Shown: positions 6,329 to 13,133 of the stretch, in pieces
How the letters are laid out: every line of letters starts with the position of its first letter
Numbering within the stretch: position 1 is the stretch's first letter
NCBI GenBank assembly: GCA_000433915.1
Contig: HF993637.1
Location: 1-43,125, forward strand
DNA length: 43,125 nucleotides
Source of the DNA: Clostridium sp. CAG:793
GTDB lineage: Bacteria > Bacillota > Clostridia > TANB77 > CAG-508
Direction of reading: 5' to 3'
Position numbers and translations under genes: made by a program
Notes under the pieces: generated by a model
The model's input: the letters and a program-made list of their open reading frames with translations, nothing else
What the model was told of the DNA's origin: nothing
Database searches by the model: none

Positions 6329-8047
6329 ATGGAAGAATATAAAAAGAAATATGAAGAATGGTTAAATAATCCTTGTTTTGATGAAGAAACAAAAAAAGAA
6401 TTAGAATCAATTAAAGATAATGAAAAAGAAATAGAAGATAGATTTTATAAAGAATTAGAATTTGGTACAGCAGGATTAAGAGGAGTAATTGGAGCTGGAT
6501 CGAATAGAATGAATAAATATACTGTTGGTAGAGCAACACAAGGTCTTGCAAACTTCATTTTAAAAGAAGGAACACAAGAAAAAGGAGTTGCAATATCTTA
6601 TGATTCAAGACATATGTCAAAAGAATTCAGTGAAGAAGCAGCTTTATGCTTAAATGCTAACGGAATAAAGACATACATTTTTGATGAGTTAAGACCAGTG
6701 CCAGAATTATCATTTACAGTTAGACAACTAAAATGTACAGCTGGAATTATGATTACAGCAAGTCATAATCCTCCAGAATACAACGGATATAAGGTTTACT
6801 GGGATGATGGAGCTCAGATTATACCACCTAAAGATAAAAAAATAATTGATGAAGTAAACAAAACAGAATTTTCACAAATAAAGAAAATGAATAAAGAAGA
6901 TGCTATAAAAGCAGGATTATATATAGAAATAGGTAAAGAAATTGATGATAAATTCGTGAATACATTGAAATCATTAGTTTTAAATCCAGAAGTAATAAAA
7001 AAAGTTCAAGACGATATAAAAATTGTATATACTCCATTACATGGTGCTGGAAATGTGCCTGTACAAAGAGTTTTAAAAGAATTAGGATTTACACATGTAT
7101 TTGTTGTGCCAGAACAAGAAAAGCCAGATGGAGATTTTCCAACAGTTAGCTATCCAAATCCAGAAGATAAAAATGCATTTAAATTAGCTTTAGAATTGGC
7201 TAAAAAGGTAGACGCAGACGTTGTATTAGCAACAGATCCTGATTCAGATAGATTAGGAGTATACTCAAAGGATGATAATGGCGAGTATATTGCGTATACT
7301 GGAAACATGTCAGCATTGTTAATTGCTGAATATGAACTATCACAAAAGAAAGAAAAAGGAATGTTGCCTGATAACGGAGCATTTATTACAACTATAGTTT
7401 CATCTGATATGGCAAAAGCAATAGCAAAAGCCTACGGTTTAAAAGTTTTTGAAACATTAACAGGATTCAAATGGATTGGAGAAAAAATACGTCAATTTGA
7501 GGAACAACATACATATTCATATCAATTTGGATTTGAAGAAAGCTATGGATGCTTAATAAGTCCACATGCGAGAGACAAAGATGGAATATCTGCTGTAATG
7601 GCTCTATGCGAAGCAACAGCATATTACAAGAGCAAGGGAATTACATTATGGCAACAGATGCTTAATATATACAAAAAATATGGATTTTATAAAGAAGGTC
7701 AAATATCAATTGTATTAAAAGGAGCAGATGGTGCTGAACAAATAAAAGCTAAAATGGAAAAAATGAGAGCAAATCCTCCTAAGTCTTTAGCAGGATATAA
7801 AGTAATAGAAGCTAGAGATTATAAAGAACATACTATTGTAAAGGAGAATGGGGAAAGAAGTGAAACAGATTTACCTACATCAAATGTATTATACTATGAT
7901 TTAACTGATAATGCATGGTGCTGTGTAAGACCATCAGGAACAGAGCCAAAGATAAAATTCTATATGGGCGTTAGAGGAGAAAGCATGGAAGATGCAGATA
8001 AGAGACTAGAAGAATTAACGGAGGCTATGAAAAAATTTGTGGAGTAA
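6329..8047 (+). CDS. Phosphoglucomutase/phosphomannomutase (alpha-D-phosphohexomutase)
   Basis: Interconverts hexose 6-phosphate and hexose 1-phosphate, feeding the pyrophosphorylase upstream. Motifs in order: FGTAGLRG near residue 48, the phosphoserine loop TASHNPPEYNG with Ser145, the metal-binding DPDSDRLG near 303, the sugar-specificity loop GFEESYGCL near 406, and the phosphate-binding RPSGTEPKIKFY near the C-terminus. It matches the PgcA-like group in length (572 aa). I chose the ATG at 6329 because AAAGGAAG precedes it closely and MEEYKKKYEEWL is a typical family start; an in-frame ATG at 6278 would add 17 unlikely residues. Its stop overlaps the next gene by 11 bases. Confidence 0.92.
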   Translation: MEEYKKKYEEWLNNPCFDEETKKELESIKDNEKEIEDRFYKELEFGTAGLRGVIGAGSNRMNKYTVGRATQGLANFILKEGTQEKGVAISYDSRHMSKEFSEEAALCLNANGIKTYIFDELRPVPELSFTVRQLKCTAGIMITASHNPPEYNGYKVYWDDGAQIIPPKDKKIIDEVNKTEFSQIKKMNKEDAIKAGLYIEIGKEIDDKFVNTLKSLVLNPEVIKKVQDDIKIVYTPLHGAGNVPVQRVLKELGFTHVFVVPEQEKPDGDFPTVSYPNPEDKNAFKLALELAKKVDADVVLATDPDSDRLGVYSKDDNGEYIAYTGNMSALLIAEYELSQKKEKGMLPDNGAFITTIVSSDMAKAIAKAYGLKVFETLTGFKWIGEKIRQFEEQHTYSYQFGFEESYGCLISPHARDKDGISAVMALCEATAYYKSKGITLWQQMLNIYKKYGFYKEGQISIVLKGADGAEQIKAKMEKMRANPPKSLAGYKVIEARDYKEHTIVKENGERSETDLPTSNVLYYDLTDNAWCCVRPSGTEPKIKFYMGVRGESMEDADKRLEELTEAMKKFVE

Positions 8048-8765
8048 AGAGATACAAAAAATATTAGGAAAAATGAGAAAAGCAATAGATGATTATCAAA
8101 TGATTGAAGAGGGGGATAAAATTGCTGTTGCTCTTTCTGGCGGAAAGGACTCTATATCACTTTTATATGCTTTAAAGAATTTACAATTATTTTATCCAAA
8201 ACATTTTGATTTTATTGCAATTACAATAAATCCTGGATTTGATAATTTTGATGATAATTTGCTAAAAAAAGTTTGTCAAGATATTGATGTTGAGTTGAAA
8301 ATTGTTAAGAGTGATATAAAACAAATTGTTTTTGACGAAAGAAAGGAAAAAAATCCGTGTTCTTTATGCGCTAATTTGCGTAGGGGAATGCTAAATTCAA
8401 TTGCTAAAGAAAATGGATGCAATAAGATTGCATTAGGTCATAATGAAGATGATGTATTAGAAACATTTTTAATGAATATGATTTATGCTGGAAATATTTC
8501 AGTATTTTCTCCGGTTGCATATATGGATAGATCACAAATGACTCTTATTAGACCATTAATATATGTGTCGGAAAAGATGACTAGGAGTTTTGTAAAAAAA
8601 GCAGAGATACCAATAATGCCTAAGGTTTGTCCTATGGATGGCAATTCTACAAGAGAATATGCATTAGAATTATTAAAGCAATTAGAATATAAGAACAAAA
8701 ACATAAGAGCTAATTTAATTGGCGCAATAAAGAGAGCTAAATTAGATGGATGGAAAGAATTTTAA
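8037..8765 (+). CDS. ttcA: TtcA-like tRNA thiolation ATPase (PP-loop, CxxC)
   Basis: ATP-pyrophosphatase of the TtcA/TtuA superfamily, which thiolates tRNA (2-thiocytidine 32 in TtcA). The PP-loop SGGKDS is at residues 34-39, a CSLCANLRRG Cys pair near 103-106, GHNEDDVLETFLMN near 133, and a further Cys in MPKVCPMDG near 195; the cysteines suggest an iron-sulfur cluster site. 242 aa. The start is TTG at 8037, overlapping the mutase stop; a GGAGG lies upstream but rather far. The family usually has a short helix before RKAIDDYxMIEEGD, which favours this start over the in-frame ATG at 8073. Translational coupling with the mutase is likely. Functional link to sugar metabolism is not obvious. Confidence 0.82.
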   Translation: MWSKEIQKILGKMRKAIDDYQMIEEGDKIAVALSGGKDSISLLYALKNLQLFYPKHFDFIAITINPGFDNFDDNLLKKVCQDIDVELKIVKSDIKQIVFDERKEKNPCSLCANLRRGMLNSIAKENGCNKIALGHNEDDVLETFLMNMIYAGNISVFSPVAYMDRSQMTLIRPLIYVSEKMTRSFVKKAEIPIMPKVCPMDGNSTREYALELLKQLEYKNKNIRANLIGAIKRAKLDGWKEF

Positions 8766-8791
8766 TACATTTCGGTAGCTATTAAGTAATG

Positions 8792-8820
8792 TTTACAAGT
8801 TAAGTAAATAGTGCTATAAT
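8792..8820 (+). promoter_or_regulatory. Promoter of tRNA-Arg
   Basis: TTTACA at 8792-8797, 17-bp spacer, perfect TATAAT at 8815-8820; the tRNA begins 15 bases later. Confidence 0.7.
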
Positions 8821-8834
8821 AGCTACTATAATAT

Positions 8835-8911
8835 GTTTCTGTAGCTCAGTTGGATAGAGCAGCAGTTTCCTAAACTGTTGGTCGGAGGTTCGAATCCTCT
8901 CAGGAACACCA
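8835..8911 (+). tRNA. tRNA-Arg (anticodon CCT)
   Basis: Complete cloverleaf: acceptor GTTTCTG/CAGGAAC, D-arm with GCTCAGTTGGATAGAGC, anticodon stem GCAGT/ACTGT around the loop TTCCTAA (anticodon CCT, reads AGG), T-arm GGAGGTTCGAATCCTCT, discriminator A and encoded CCA. It has its own promoter and terminator, so it is a single-gene unit. Confidence 0.95.
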
Positions 8912-8914
8912 CTG

Positions 8915-8949
8915 TAACTAATTATCATTTCGATAATTAGTTATTTTTT
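8915..8949 (+). terminator. Terminator after tRNA-Arg
   Basis: Perfect 12-bp stem TAACTAATTATC / GATAATTAGTTA with a 5-base loop, followed by six T. Confidence 0.9.
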
Positions 8950-9091
8950 GTTAAAAAATATAAGAAATTTTGTGGAAATTATTTACAAGATGGAGAAAAA
9001 TATGGTAAAATATATCCAGTACCAAAATTATACTAAAAAATACAAAAAGTGACGAAATAAGATTAAATTTGATGTTGAATTTGCAAAAAAA

Positions 9092-9108
9092 TGTCGAAAG
9101 TTGACAAA
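9092..9108 (+). promoter_or_regulatory. Tandem Spo0A-type boxes (site 3)
   Basis: TGTCGAA at 9092-9098 and TGACAAA at 9102-9108, box starts 10 bp apart. They lie about 55-70 bases before the start predicted from TATAAT at 9149-9154, as at sites 1 and 2. The rest of 8950-9221 shows nothing else I can call. Confidence 0.6.
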
Positions 9109-9148
9109 TTGCAAACTAAAGTTGGTAGAAAATTTAATCAAGAGCCAT

Positions 9149-9154
9149 TATAAT
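9149..9154 (+). promoter_or_regulatory. -10 element (TATAAT) of the HTH-sensor gene
   Basis: Perfect TATAAT with no recognisable -35 hexamer 17 bp upstream (TAGAAA there). A weak -35 with upstream activator boxes is typical of activator-dependent promoters. The ATG is 67 bases downstream behind AGGAGAGGG. Confidence 0.5.
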
Positions 9155-9221
9155 TTTACTTGTATAGAGATAAAGTATAAGGAGGTACGAAAGAAAATAA
9201 TTAGGAGAGGGAATTTAAATA

Positions 9222-10136
9222 ATGAGTTCATTTGGAGATAGATTATACGAAGCAAGAAGAAAAAGTGGATTATCTCAGGAAGCATTTTCAGACAAACTTG
9301 GAGTATCAAGACAAATGATATCTAAGTGGGAGTTAGGCACGGCTACACCGAGAACATCAAGGATGAAAAAGATTTGTGAAACCTTACAGATTTCTTGTGA
9401 TGAATTAGTTACAGGAAAGAAACTAGACCTTGATAATAAAAGTAAGGGAGCAAATTCCATACCAGTAGCACACAAATCTTCAATATTTGAGATGTTATTA
9501 AAGGGTGTAGCCGTAATAATTTTATTTTTAATAGTATTCTATTTAGGATATTCTTGTTATAAGCTGGTAGTGTTAACAAATATAAGTAATAAAGTTTCTA
9601 AATATGAAAGTCTTAATAATTACTATTGTAAAATAGATAATTATGGTGATAATGGAATAAAAGAAACAAAAAGTATCTGGTATAAAGATGGAATCTATAA
9701 AATAGAAACAACAACCTATAATGATGGTGAAGAAAATACTTCTACTAAGATAATCAATTGTAACGAAAATAAAAGGTATGAATATAATAATGAAACAAAA
9801 GAATATGATGAGTTCGATTTAAGTCAAATAGCTTTAAAGTTATATAGTGATGGAAGATATATGTATTCATTATTTCCAACAATATTAAAAAAAGGTGATG
9901 TTAATATAAGAAAATATGCTTTTAAACTGGGAAATATACCTACATATACGGAAAAGGGTATTTTATTTATGGAAATTGATGATAAATTAATTCAACTTAA
10001 TAATGAAACTTATTTACCGATTTCACAAAGTTTAATTGGAAAGAAAAATAATGTATCGATATCAGATAATAGAGTTGTATACTATAATGTAGAACTTAAC
10101 TGTGTTACGGATGAAGAAATTAATATGGATAGATAA
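9222..10136 (+). CDS. Membrane-anchored one-component regulator: XRE-type HTH, one TM, extracellular domain
   Basis: Residues 1-65 are a clear XRE/Cro-type helix-turn-helix (DRLYEARRKSGLSQEAFSDKLGVSRQMISKWE, then ATPRTSRMKKICETLQISCDEL). A single strongly hydrophobic segment follows at about 88-115 (FEMLLKGVAVIILFLIVFYLGY), and then about 190 residues predicted to be outside the cell, rich in beta-strand-like, Asn/Tyr-rich sequence (WYKDGIYKIETTTY, KRYEYNNETKEYDEF) that recalls LolA/RseB-type ligand-binding folds. The architecture suggests a direct envelope sensor that regulates transcription. It has a strong ribosome binding site and a Spo0A-box promoter and is followed by a strong terminator. 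The domain order is clear; the signal and targets are unknown. Confidence 0.85.
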   Translation: MSSFGDRLYEARRKSGLSQEAFSDKLGVSRQMISKWELGTATPRTSRMKKICETLQISCDELVTGKKLDLDNKSKGANSIPVAHKSSIFEMLLKGVAVIILFLIVFYLGYSCYKLVVLTNISNKVSKYESLNNYYCKIDNYGDNGIKETKSIWYKDGIYKIETTTYNDGEENTSTKIINCNENKRYEYNNETKEYDEFDLSQIALKLYSDGRYMYSLFPTILKKGDVNIRKYAFKLGNIPTYTEKGILFMEIDDKLIQLNNETYLPISQSLIGKKNNVSISDNRVVYYNVELNCVTDEEINMDR

Positions 10137-10137
10137 T

Positions 10138-10173
10138 AAAAGCGACCTTATGACTAATCATAAGGTCGCTTTT
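10138..10173. terminator. Bidirectional terminator
   Basis: Perfect 16-bp stem (AAAAGCGACCTTATGA and its complement) with loop CTAA; A-rich and T-rich flanks serve both the HTH gene and the convergent secreted-protein gene. Confidence 0.92.
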
Positions 10174-10177
10174 ACTT

Positions 10178-10753
10178 AGAGATCAAAATGCTTGAGAAAA
10201 TTAAAGCTTAATCGAAAATGTACCCATAAACGTTTACTCTTGCACGGGTGGAACACTCAAAATAGAAGGTGTACGTACCAGAGTTCAAGTGAGTAAACGG
10301 GATAGCGGCAGTTGTGCCACCAGACGCAGGGACTGCACCAAGACTTTTTACGTCGCCATTGGGGAGCTGGACATAGCAGTCAATGTTGCCACTGGCACTG
10401 CTGGAAGAAACACCAGCCATGATGGAAGCATTCCAGTTGGATTTCCCAAGAGTGCAGGAGATGGTGCCACTGCCACCAGAGATATCTCCGGCACATGCAC
10501 CGATGATGTCACCACTTGCCCGAGCAGTGTTGGGATCAACGGCGACGGACACTACCTGCTTGCTTGTGTCCTCGGTAACGGACGTAGAACTGTCTGCAAA
10601 AGCAGAGGTTGCACACATGATGCAAAGGGTGAGAGCCAGCAAAACGCTGATAATCCGGTTTTTCTTAATACTCATAAGATCCTCCAATTCTCTAACAAAA
10701 GTACCCAAAACATTTCAATCTCTATATACCAACATGGATTCTCAAGAGAGATC
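10178..10753. mobile_element. Possible inserted GC-rich cassette (no transposase)
   Basis: A segment of roughly 50% G+C by eye in surroundings of about 25-30%, holding one gene (10208-10675). AGAGATC occurs at both edges (10178-10184 and 10747-10753), and an 8-bp inverted repeat CTTGAGAA / TTCTCAAG lies just inside (10191-10198 and 10739-10746). At the left edge the two repeats are six bases apart, at the right they abut. These could be insertion marks or chance. No recombinase is seen. Confidence 0.35.
10208..10675 (-). CDS. Secreted protein of unknown function, foreign base composition
   Basis: A 155-aa protein with a textbook signal peptide (MSIKKNRIISVLLALTLCIM then CATSAFA, cleavage after about residue 27). 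The mature part has Gly/Ser/Thr-rich beta-sandwich-like sequence with two cysteines (ACAGD and SCTLGK), a further pair (DCYVQL, FECSTR), and ends in VNVYGYIFD. It starts at the ATG at 10675 behind GGAGGATCTT; a longer frame to 10708 lacks a binding site. G/C-ending codons dominate, unlike every neighbour, which indicates recent transfer, perhaps from a Lachnospiraceae- or Ruminococcaceae-like gut species. Two rightward open frames over the same bases are by-products of the composition. Function unknown; a small adhesin or bacteriocin-like exported protein is possible. Confidence 0.72.
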   Translation of the reverse strand: MSIKKNRIISVLLALTLCIMCATSAFADSSTSVTEDTSKQVVSVAVDPNTARASGDIIGACAGDISGGSGTISCTLGKSNWNASIMAGVSSSSASGNIDCYVQLPNGDVKSLGAVPASGGTTAAIPFTHLNSGTYTFYFECSTRARVNVYGYIFD

Positions 10754-10852
10754 CCATGATAGTACCGATACTGCAAGAGTAATTATAAAAATGATAATAC
10801 ATTTGTAGAAAAAAATAAAGCAAAAGATGAAAAATTAGAAGGAGTTGGAAAG

Positions 10853-11203
10853 TTGGTAGTGGATGAGAGAATAATGATTGAATTAAAAAATTTTAAGTTG
10901 GGAAGAAATTCACTTGCATATGAATACTTAGTAGATTGTATAAAAGTTGCATCAGAAGACAAGCAGGCAATAAATGATTTTGAAAGAAATGTGTATGCAA
11001 AGGTGGCTAAAAAATATCACACAAAAGCAAATAATGTACAATGGAGCGTTACGAAGTTAATAAATTTAATGTACTTTAATACTGATAAGATGATAATAGA
11101 TGCTTATTTTAATAGATCAGAAACCGAAAATCCGTCAACAAAAGCATTTATAATAGGAGTCGCTCGAAATGCAGCTATATATAAGGATTTTGACCTTATA
11201 TAA
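10853..11203 (+). CDS. Orphan Spo0A C-terminal (DNA-binding) domain protein
   Basis: A 116-aa protein resembling the sporulation-control DNA-binding domain of Spo0A with no receiver domain in front. Corresponding segments are a LGRNSLAYEYLVDCIKVA helix pair (GVPAHIKGYxYLREAI in Spo0A), VYAKVAKKYHTKANNVQWSV (LYPxIAKKYxTTASRVERAI) and ENPSTKAFIIGVARNA (NKPTNSEFIAMIADKL). I chose the TTG at 10853, eight bases after AGAAGGAG. The same frame stays open upstream to 10763, ten bases from the edge of the GC-rich cassette, and would read as a K/E/N-rich linker, so this may instead be the surviving 3' part of a longer regulator cut by the insertion. Recognition-helix residues differ from Spo0A, so its site preference may differ. 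Confidence 0.72.
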   Translation: MVVDERIMIELKNFKLGRNSLAYEYLVDCIKVASEDKQAINDFERNVYAKVAKKYHTKANNVQWSVTKLINLMYFNTDKMIIDAYFNRSETENPSTKAFIIGVARNAAIYKDFDLI

Positions 11204-11242
11204 AAAATGTAAAAAAAAATATAAAAAATTCCAAAAAATGTC

Positions 11243-11270
11243 TTGACAAAGTATGGTATGTAGTGATAAT
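11243..11270 (+). promoter_or_regulatory. Sigma-A promoter of the DUF6514 gene
   Basis: TTGACA at 11243-11248, 16-bp spacer, GATAAT at 11265-11270; leader of about 33 nt to the ATG at 11310. Confidence 0.65.
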
Positions 11271-11309
11271 ATGATTCTGGTAATTATTTCAATAAAGGAG
11301 GGATGTTAT

Positions 11310-11585
11310 ATGAAGCTATATTCTAGTATCAAGATTGAAGATATCTTGGAGGGCAGAGAAGAAGTAAATAATTACTATCTCATTGAAGGAAAAAGATGTG
11401 GCTTGAAGATTACTAAATCAGTAAAAGGGGCTGGTGAACAATCTTTAACCATAAAAAATATCATGTGCCCTAAGGAGAATATGAGGGAGTTAATCACTTT
11501 ACTAATTAAATCTGGTAGTGATTTTACACAAATACCTTACATAATCCAAGACTATGAACAGTCTCATACTGATTTATTAGTGTAA
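11310..11585 (+). CDS. DUF6514 family protein
   Basis: A 91-aa cytoplasmic protein of the type found widely in Clostridia: an N-terminal NNYYLIEGKRCGLKITK strand region, an internal LTIKNIMCPKENMRELITLLIKSG helix, and a C-terminal TQIPYIIQDYEQ segment matching the usual P-x-x-x-x-D-Y ending. The start at 11310 follows AAAGGAGGG closely; an upstream in-frame ATG at 11253 lies inside the promoter and is rejected. It is monocistronic, with its own promoter and terminator. The family has no established function as far as I know. Confidence 0.72.
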   Translation: MKLYSSIKIEDILEGREEVNNYYLIEGKRCGLKITKSVKGAGEQSLTIKNIMCPKENMRELITLLIKSGSDFTQIPYIIQDYEQSHTDLLV

Positions 11586-11615
11586 CTAATGAATAAATAG
11601 TGACAGACATTTCTA

Positions 11616-11659
11616 CTGTTTAAAAGAATATTAATAGTATTCTTTTAAACAGCTTTTTT
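11616..11659 (+). terminator. Terminator after the DUF6514 gene
   Basis: Perfect 15-bp stem (CTGTTTAAAAGAATA and its complement), 7-base loop, then CTTTTTT. Confidence 0.92.
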
Positions 11660-11756
11660 ATATGATAAAAAACTTATGTAAACAAACAATAATAAGTCTT
11701 GCACAACAAAATAAAATATGATATTATATAAAAAGTCTAAAGTTAATGGAGAAAAA

Positions 11757-12272
11757 ATGGAAAAAGACATATATTTTATGCGTAAGGCATTAGAACAGGC
11801 TGGAAAAGCATATAAAATAAACGAAGTTCCTGTAGGAGCAGTTATTGTAAAAGATGGAAAAATAATAGCTAGAGGATATAATAAAAAAGAAACTAGAAAA
11901 GATTCTACAGAGCATGCAGAAATTAATGCAATAAAGAAGGCTTGCAAAAAATTAAATACATGGAGGCTAATAGGATGTACAATGTATGTTACATTAGAAC
12001 CATGTAGTATGTGTGCTGGTGCAATCATACAATCAAGGATAGATAGATTGTGTATAGGAACAATGGACGAAAAAACGGGAAGTTGTGGATCAGTATTAAA
12101 TTTATTAGAAGACTATAAATTTAACCATCACGTAGAATTAGAAAATAAGATATGTGAAAAAGAATGTAGAGAAATATTAAAGAAATTTTTCAGAGAACTT
12201 AGACAAACAAAAAACATGGAGAGATGCCGAAGTGGTCATAACGGAACTGTCTCGAAAACAGGTAGCTGTTGA
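11757..12272 (+). CDS. tadA: tRNA-specific adenosine deaminase (TadA), 3' end inside a tRNA gene
   Basis: Deaminates wobble A34 of tRNA-Arg(ACG) to inosine. The zinc site is intact: HAE in STEHAEINA near residue 59 and PCSMC in LEPCSMCAG near residue 82. The family segment YKFNHHVELE and the final helix REILKKFFRELRQ are present. The start at 11757 follows GGAG by five bases. After the normal family end (about residue 153) the frame has no stop until 12272, adding about 19 residues (ERCRSGHNGTVSKTGSC) translated from the first 55 bases of tRNA-Ser(CGA). Cutting the transcript at the tRNA 5' end would remove the tadA stop codon. Neighbours SRP RNA-dnaX-ybaB-recR are conserved in Firmicutes. 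Confidence 0.92.
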   Translation: MEKDIYFMRKALEQAGKAYKINEVPVGAVIVKDGKIIARGYNKKETRKDSTEHAEINAIKKACKKLNTWRLIGCTMYVTLEPCSMCAGAIIQSRIDRLCIGTMDEKTGSCGSVLNLLEDYKFNHHVELENKICEKECREILKKFFRELRQTKNMERCRSGHNGTVSKTGSC

Positions 12273-12310
12273 AAAATGGCGCGTGGGTTCGAATCCCACT
12301 CTCTCCGCCA
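12218..12310 (+). tRNA. tRNA-Ser (anticodon CGA)
   Basis: Class II tRNA: acceptor GGAGAGA/TCTCTCC, D-stem CCG/CGG, anticodon loop CTCGAAA (anticodon CGA, reads UCG), long variable arm, T-arm GTGGGTTCGAATCCCAC, discriminator G and encoded CCA at 12308-12310. Its first 55 bases overlap the coding end of tadA. No separate promoter or terminator is visible, so it is probably cotranscribed with tadA and the next gene. Confidence 0.95.
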
Positions 12311-12330
12311 ACTTATATATAGGAGGAAAT

Positions 12331-13074
12331 ATGAATAAAATTGTAAAAGAGAAAATAAAACAAGCATTTTTACTATTTATAATTATAATATCATTTGTAT
12401 GTGTATTAGCAATTATGCTTAAATATGAAACAGAAGGTGAAAAAAATATGCCATTTTCTCTTGAAGAAATGCTGATTGTAAGTAGCGCGGATGGTCAAAC
12501 AAAAAGTGAAAACTCAGAAAATTATAAATGGAATATGGATATAAATCAATATAATGACATATATATAAAAATAAAAAGAAATGAAAACTACAAAGAACAA
12601 GCATATATTGAAAGCATATCAATAGAAAATATTAATTATTCAAATCCTAAAAAAGGAACAATTGAAGTATATATGCCTAATAGCACAGAAGAAAAATTAT
12701 TTAGCTATGAGAAGAATTTTATAATTAATAACTCATTAACATATAAGGGGGCTAATACAGATAACTCTAAAGCTCTTGAAATTGGAAATCAAGGCGGAAC
12801 ATTATTATTCAGAGTATTAAATAAAAATGTGGCAGAATATGTATCGAACGATGATGATGAAATATCTTATAATGGAACATTACTAAAAAAACTTGGACTT
12901 AATGAAGAAGATATAACAATAGATGTAAGTTTTGACATAGTTATAAGAACAAATAAGACAAAATTTAGAGGAAAAATAAATGTTAAACTTCCATGTTCTA
13001 ATTTATTAGAAGAAGGAGTATCAAAAATAGATATAACAGATTTCTCAAATATAATTTTCAAAAGAGAAAAATAA
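12331..13074 (+). CDS. Unknown membrane-anchored extracytoplasmic protein (247 aa)
   Basis: Not recognised. A basic N-terminus (MNKIVKEKIKQ) leads into one hydrophobic segment at residues 11-30, so the protein is type II anchored or secreted. The rest is beta-rich and outside the cell (SLEEMLIVSSADGQ, then repeated strand-like segments and a final IDITDFSNIIF). It starts at 12331 behind AGGAGGAAAT, 20 bases after tRNA-Ser; the longer open frame beginning in the tRNA is an artefact. It is probably cotranscribed with tadA and the tRNA. It has no cysteines for an envelope disulfide and no LPXTG. Possibly a clade-specific envelope protein. Confidence 0.7.
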   Translation: MNKIVKEKIKQAFLLFIIIISFVCVLAIMLKYETEGEKNMPFSLEEMLIVSSADGQTKSENSENYKWNMDINQYNDIYIKIKRNENYKEQAYIESISIENINYSNPKKGTIEVYMPNSTEEKLFSYEKNFIINNSLTYKGANTDNSKALEIGNQGGTLLFRVLNKNVAEYVSNDDDEISYNGTLLKKLGLNEEDITIDVSFDIVIRTNKTKFRGKINVKLPCSNLLEEGVSKIDITDFSNIIFKREK

Positions 13075-13086
13075 TTATATAAATAC

Positions 13087-13115
13087 TTGATAAACTGAAA
13101 TAAATATTATATAAT
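13087..13115 (+). promoter_or_regulatory. Promoter of SRP RNA
   Basis: TTGATA at 13087-13092, 17-bp spacer, TATAAT at 13110-13115; predicted start near 13122 at the GGGGTG run. Confidence 0.7.
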
Positions 13116-13133
13116 GCAAGGGGTGTGAGAATA

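Noticed and set aside
9002..9052. 16-codon frame behind TGGAG in the 8950-9221 gap
   Set aside because: Too short, no conserved feature, and no convincing promoter.
10289..10808. Two rightward open frames opposite the GC-rich secreted-protein gene
   Set aside because: No ribosome binding site and low-quality protein sequence; the leftward frame has a clear signal peptide and GGAGG site. Open antisense frames are expected in GC-rich DNA.
12232..12330. Longer N-terminus for the gene at 12331
   Set aside because: It would start inside tRNA-Ser; the ATG at 12331 has a strong AGGAGG site.
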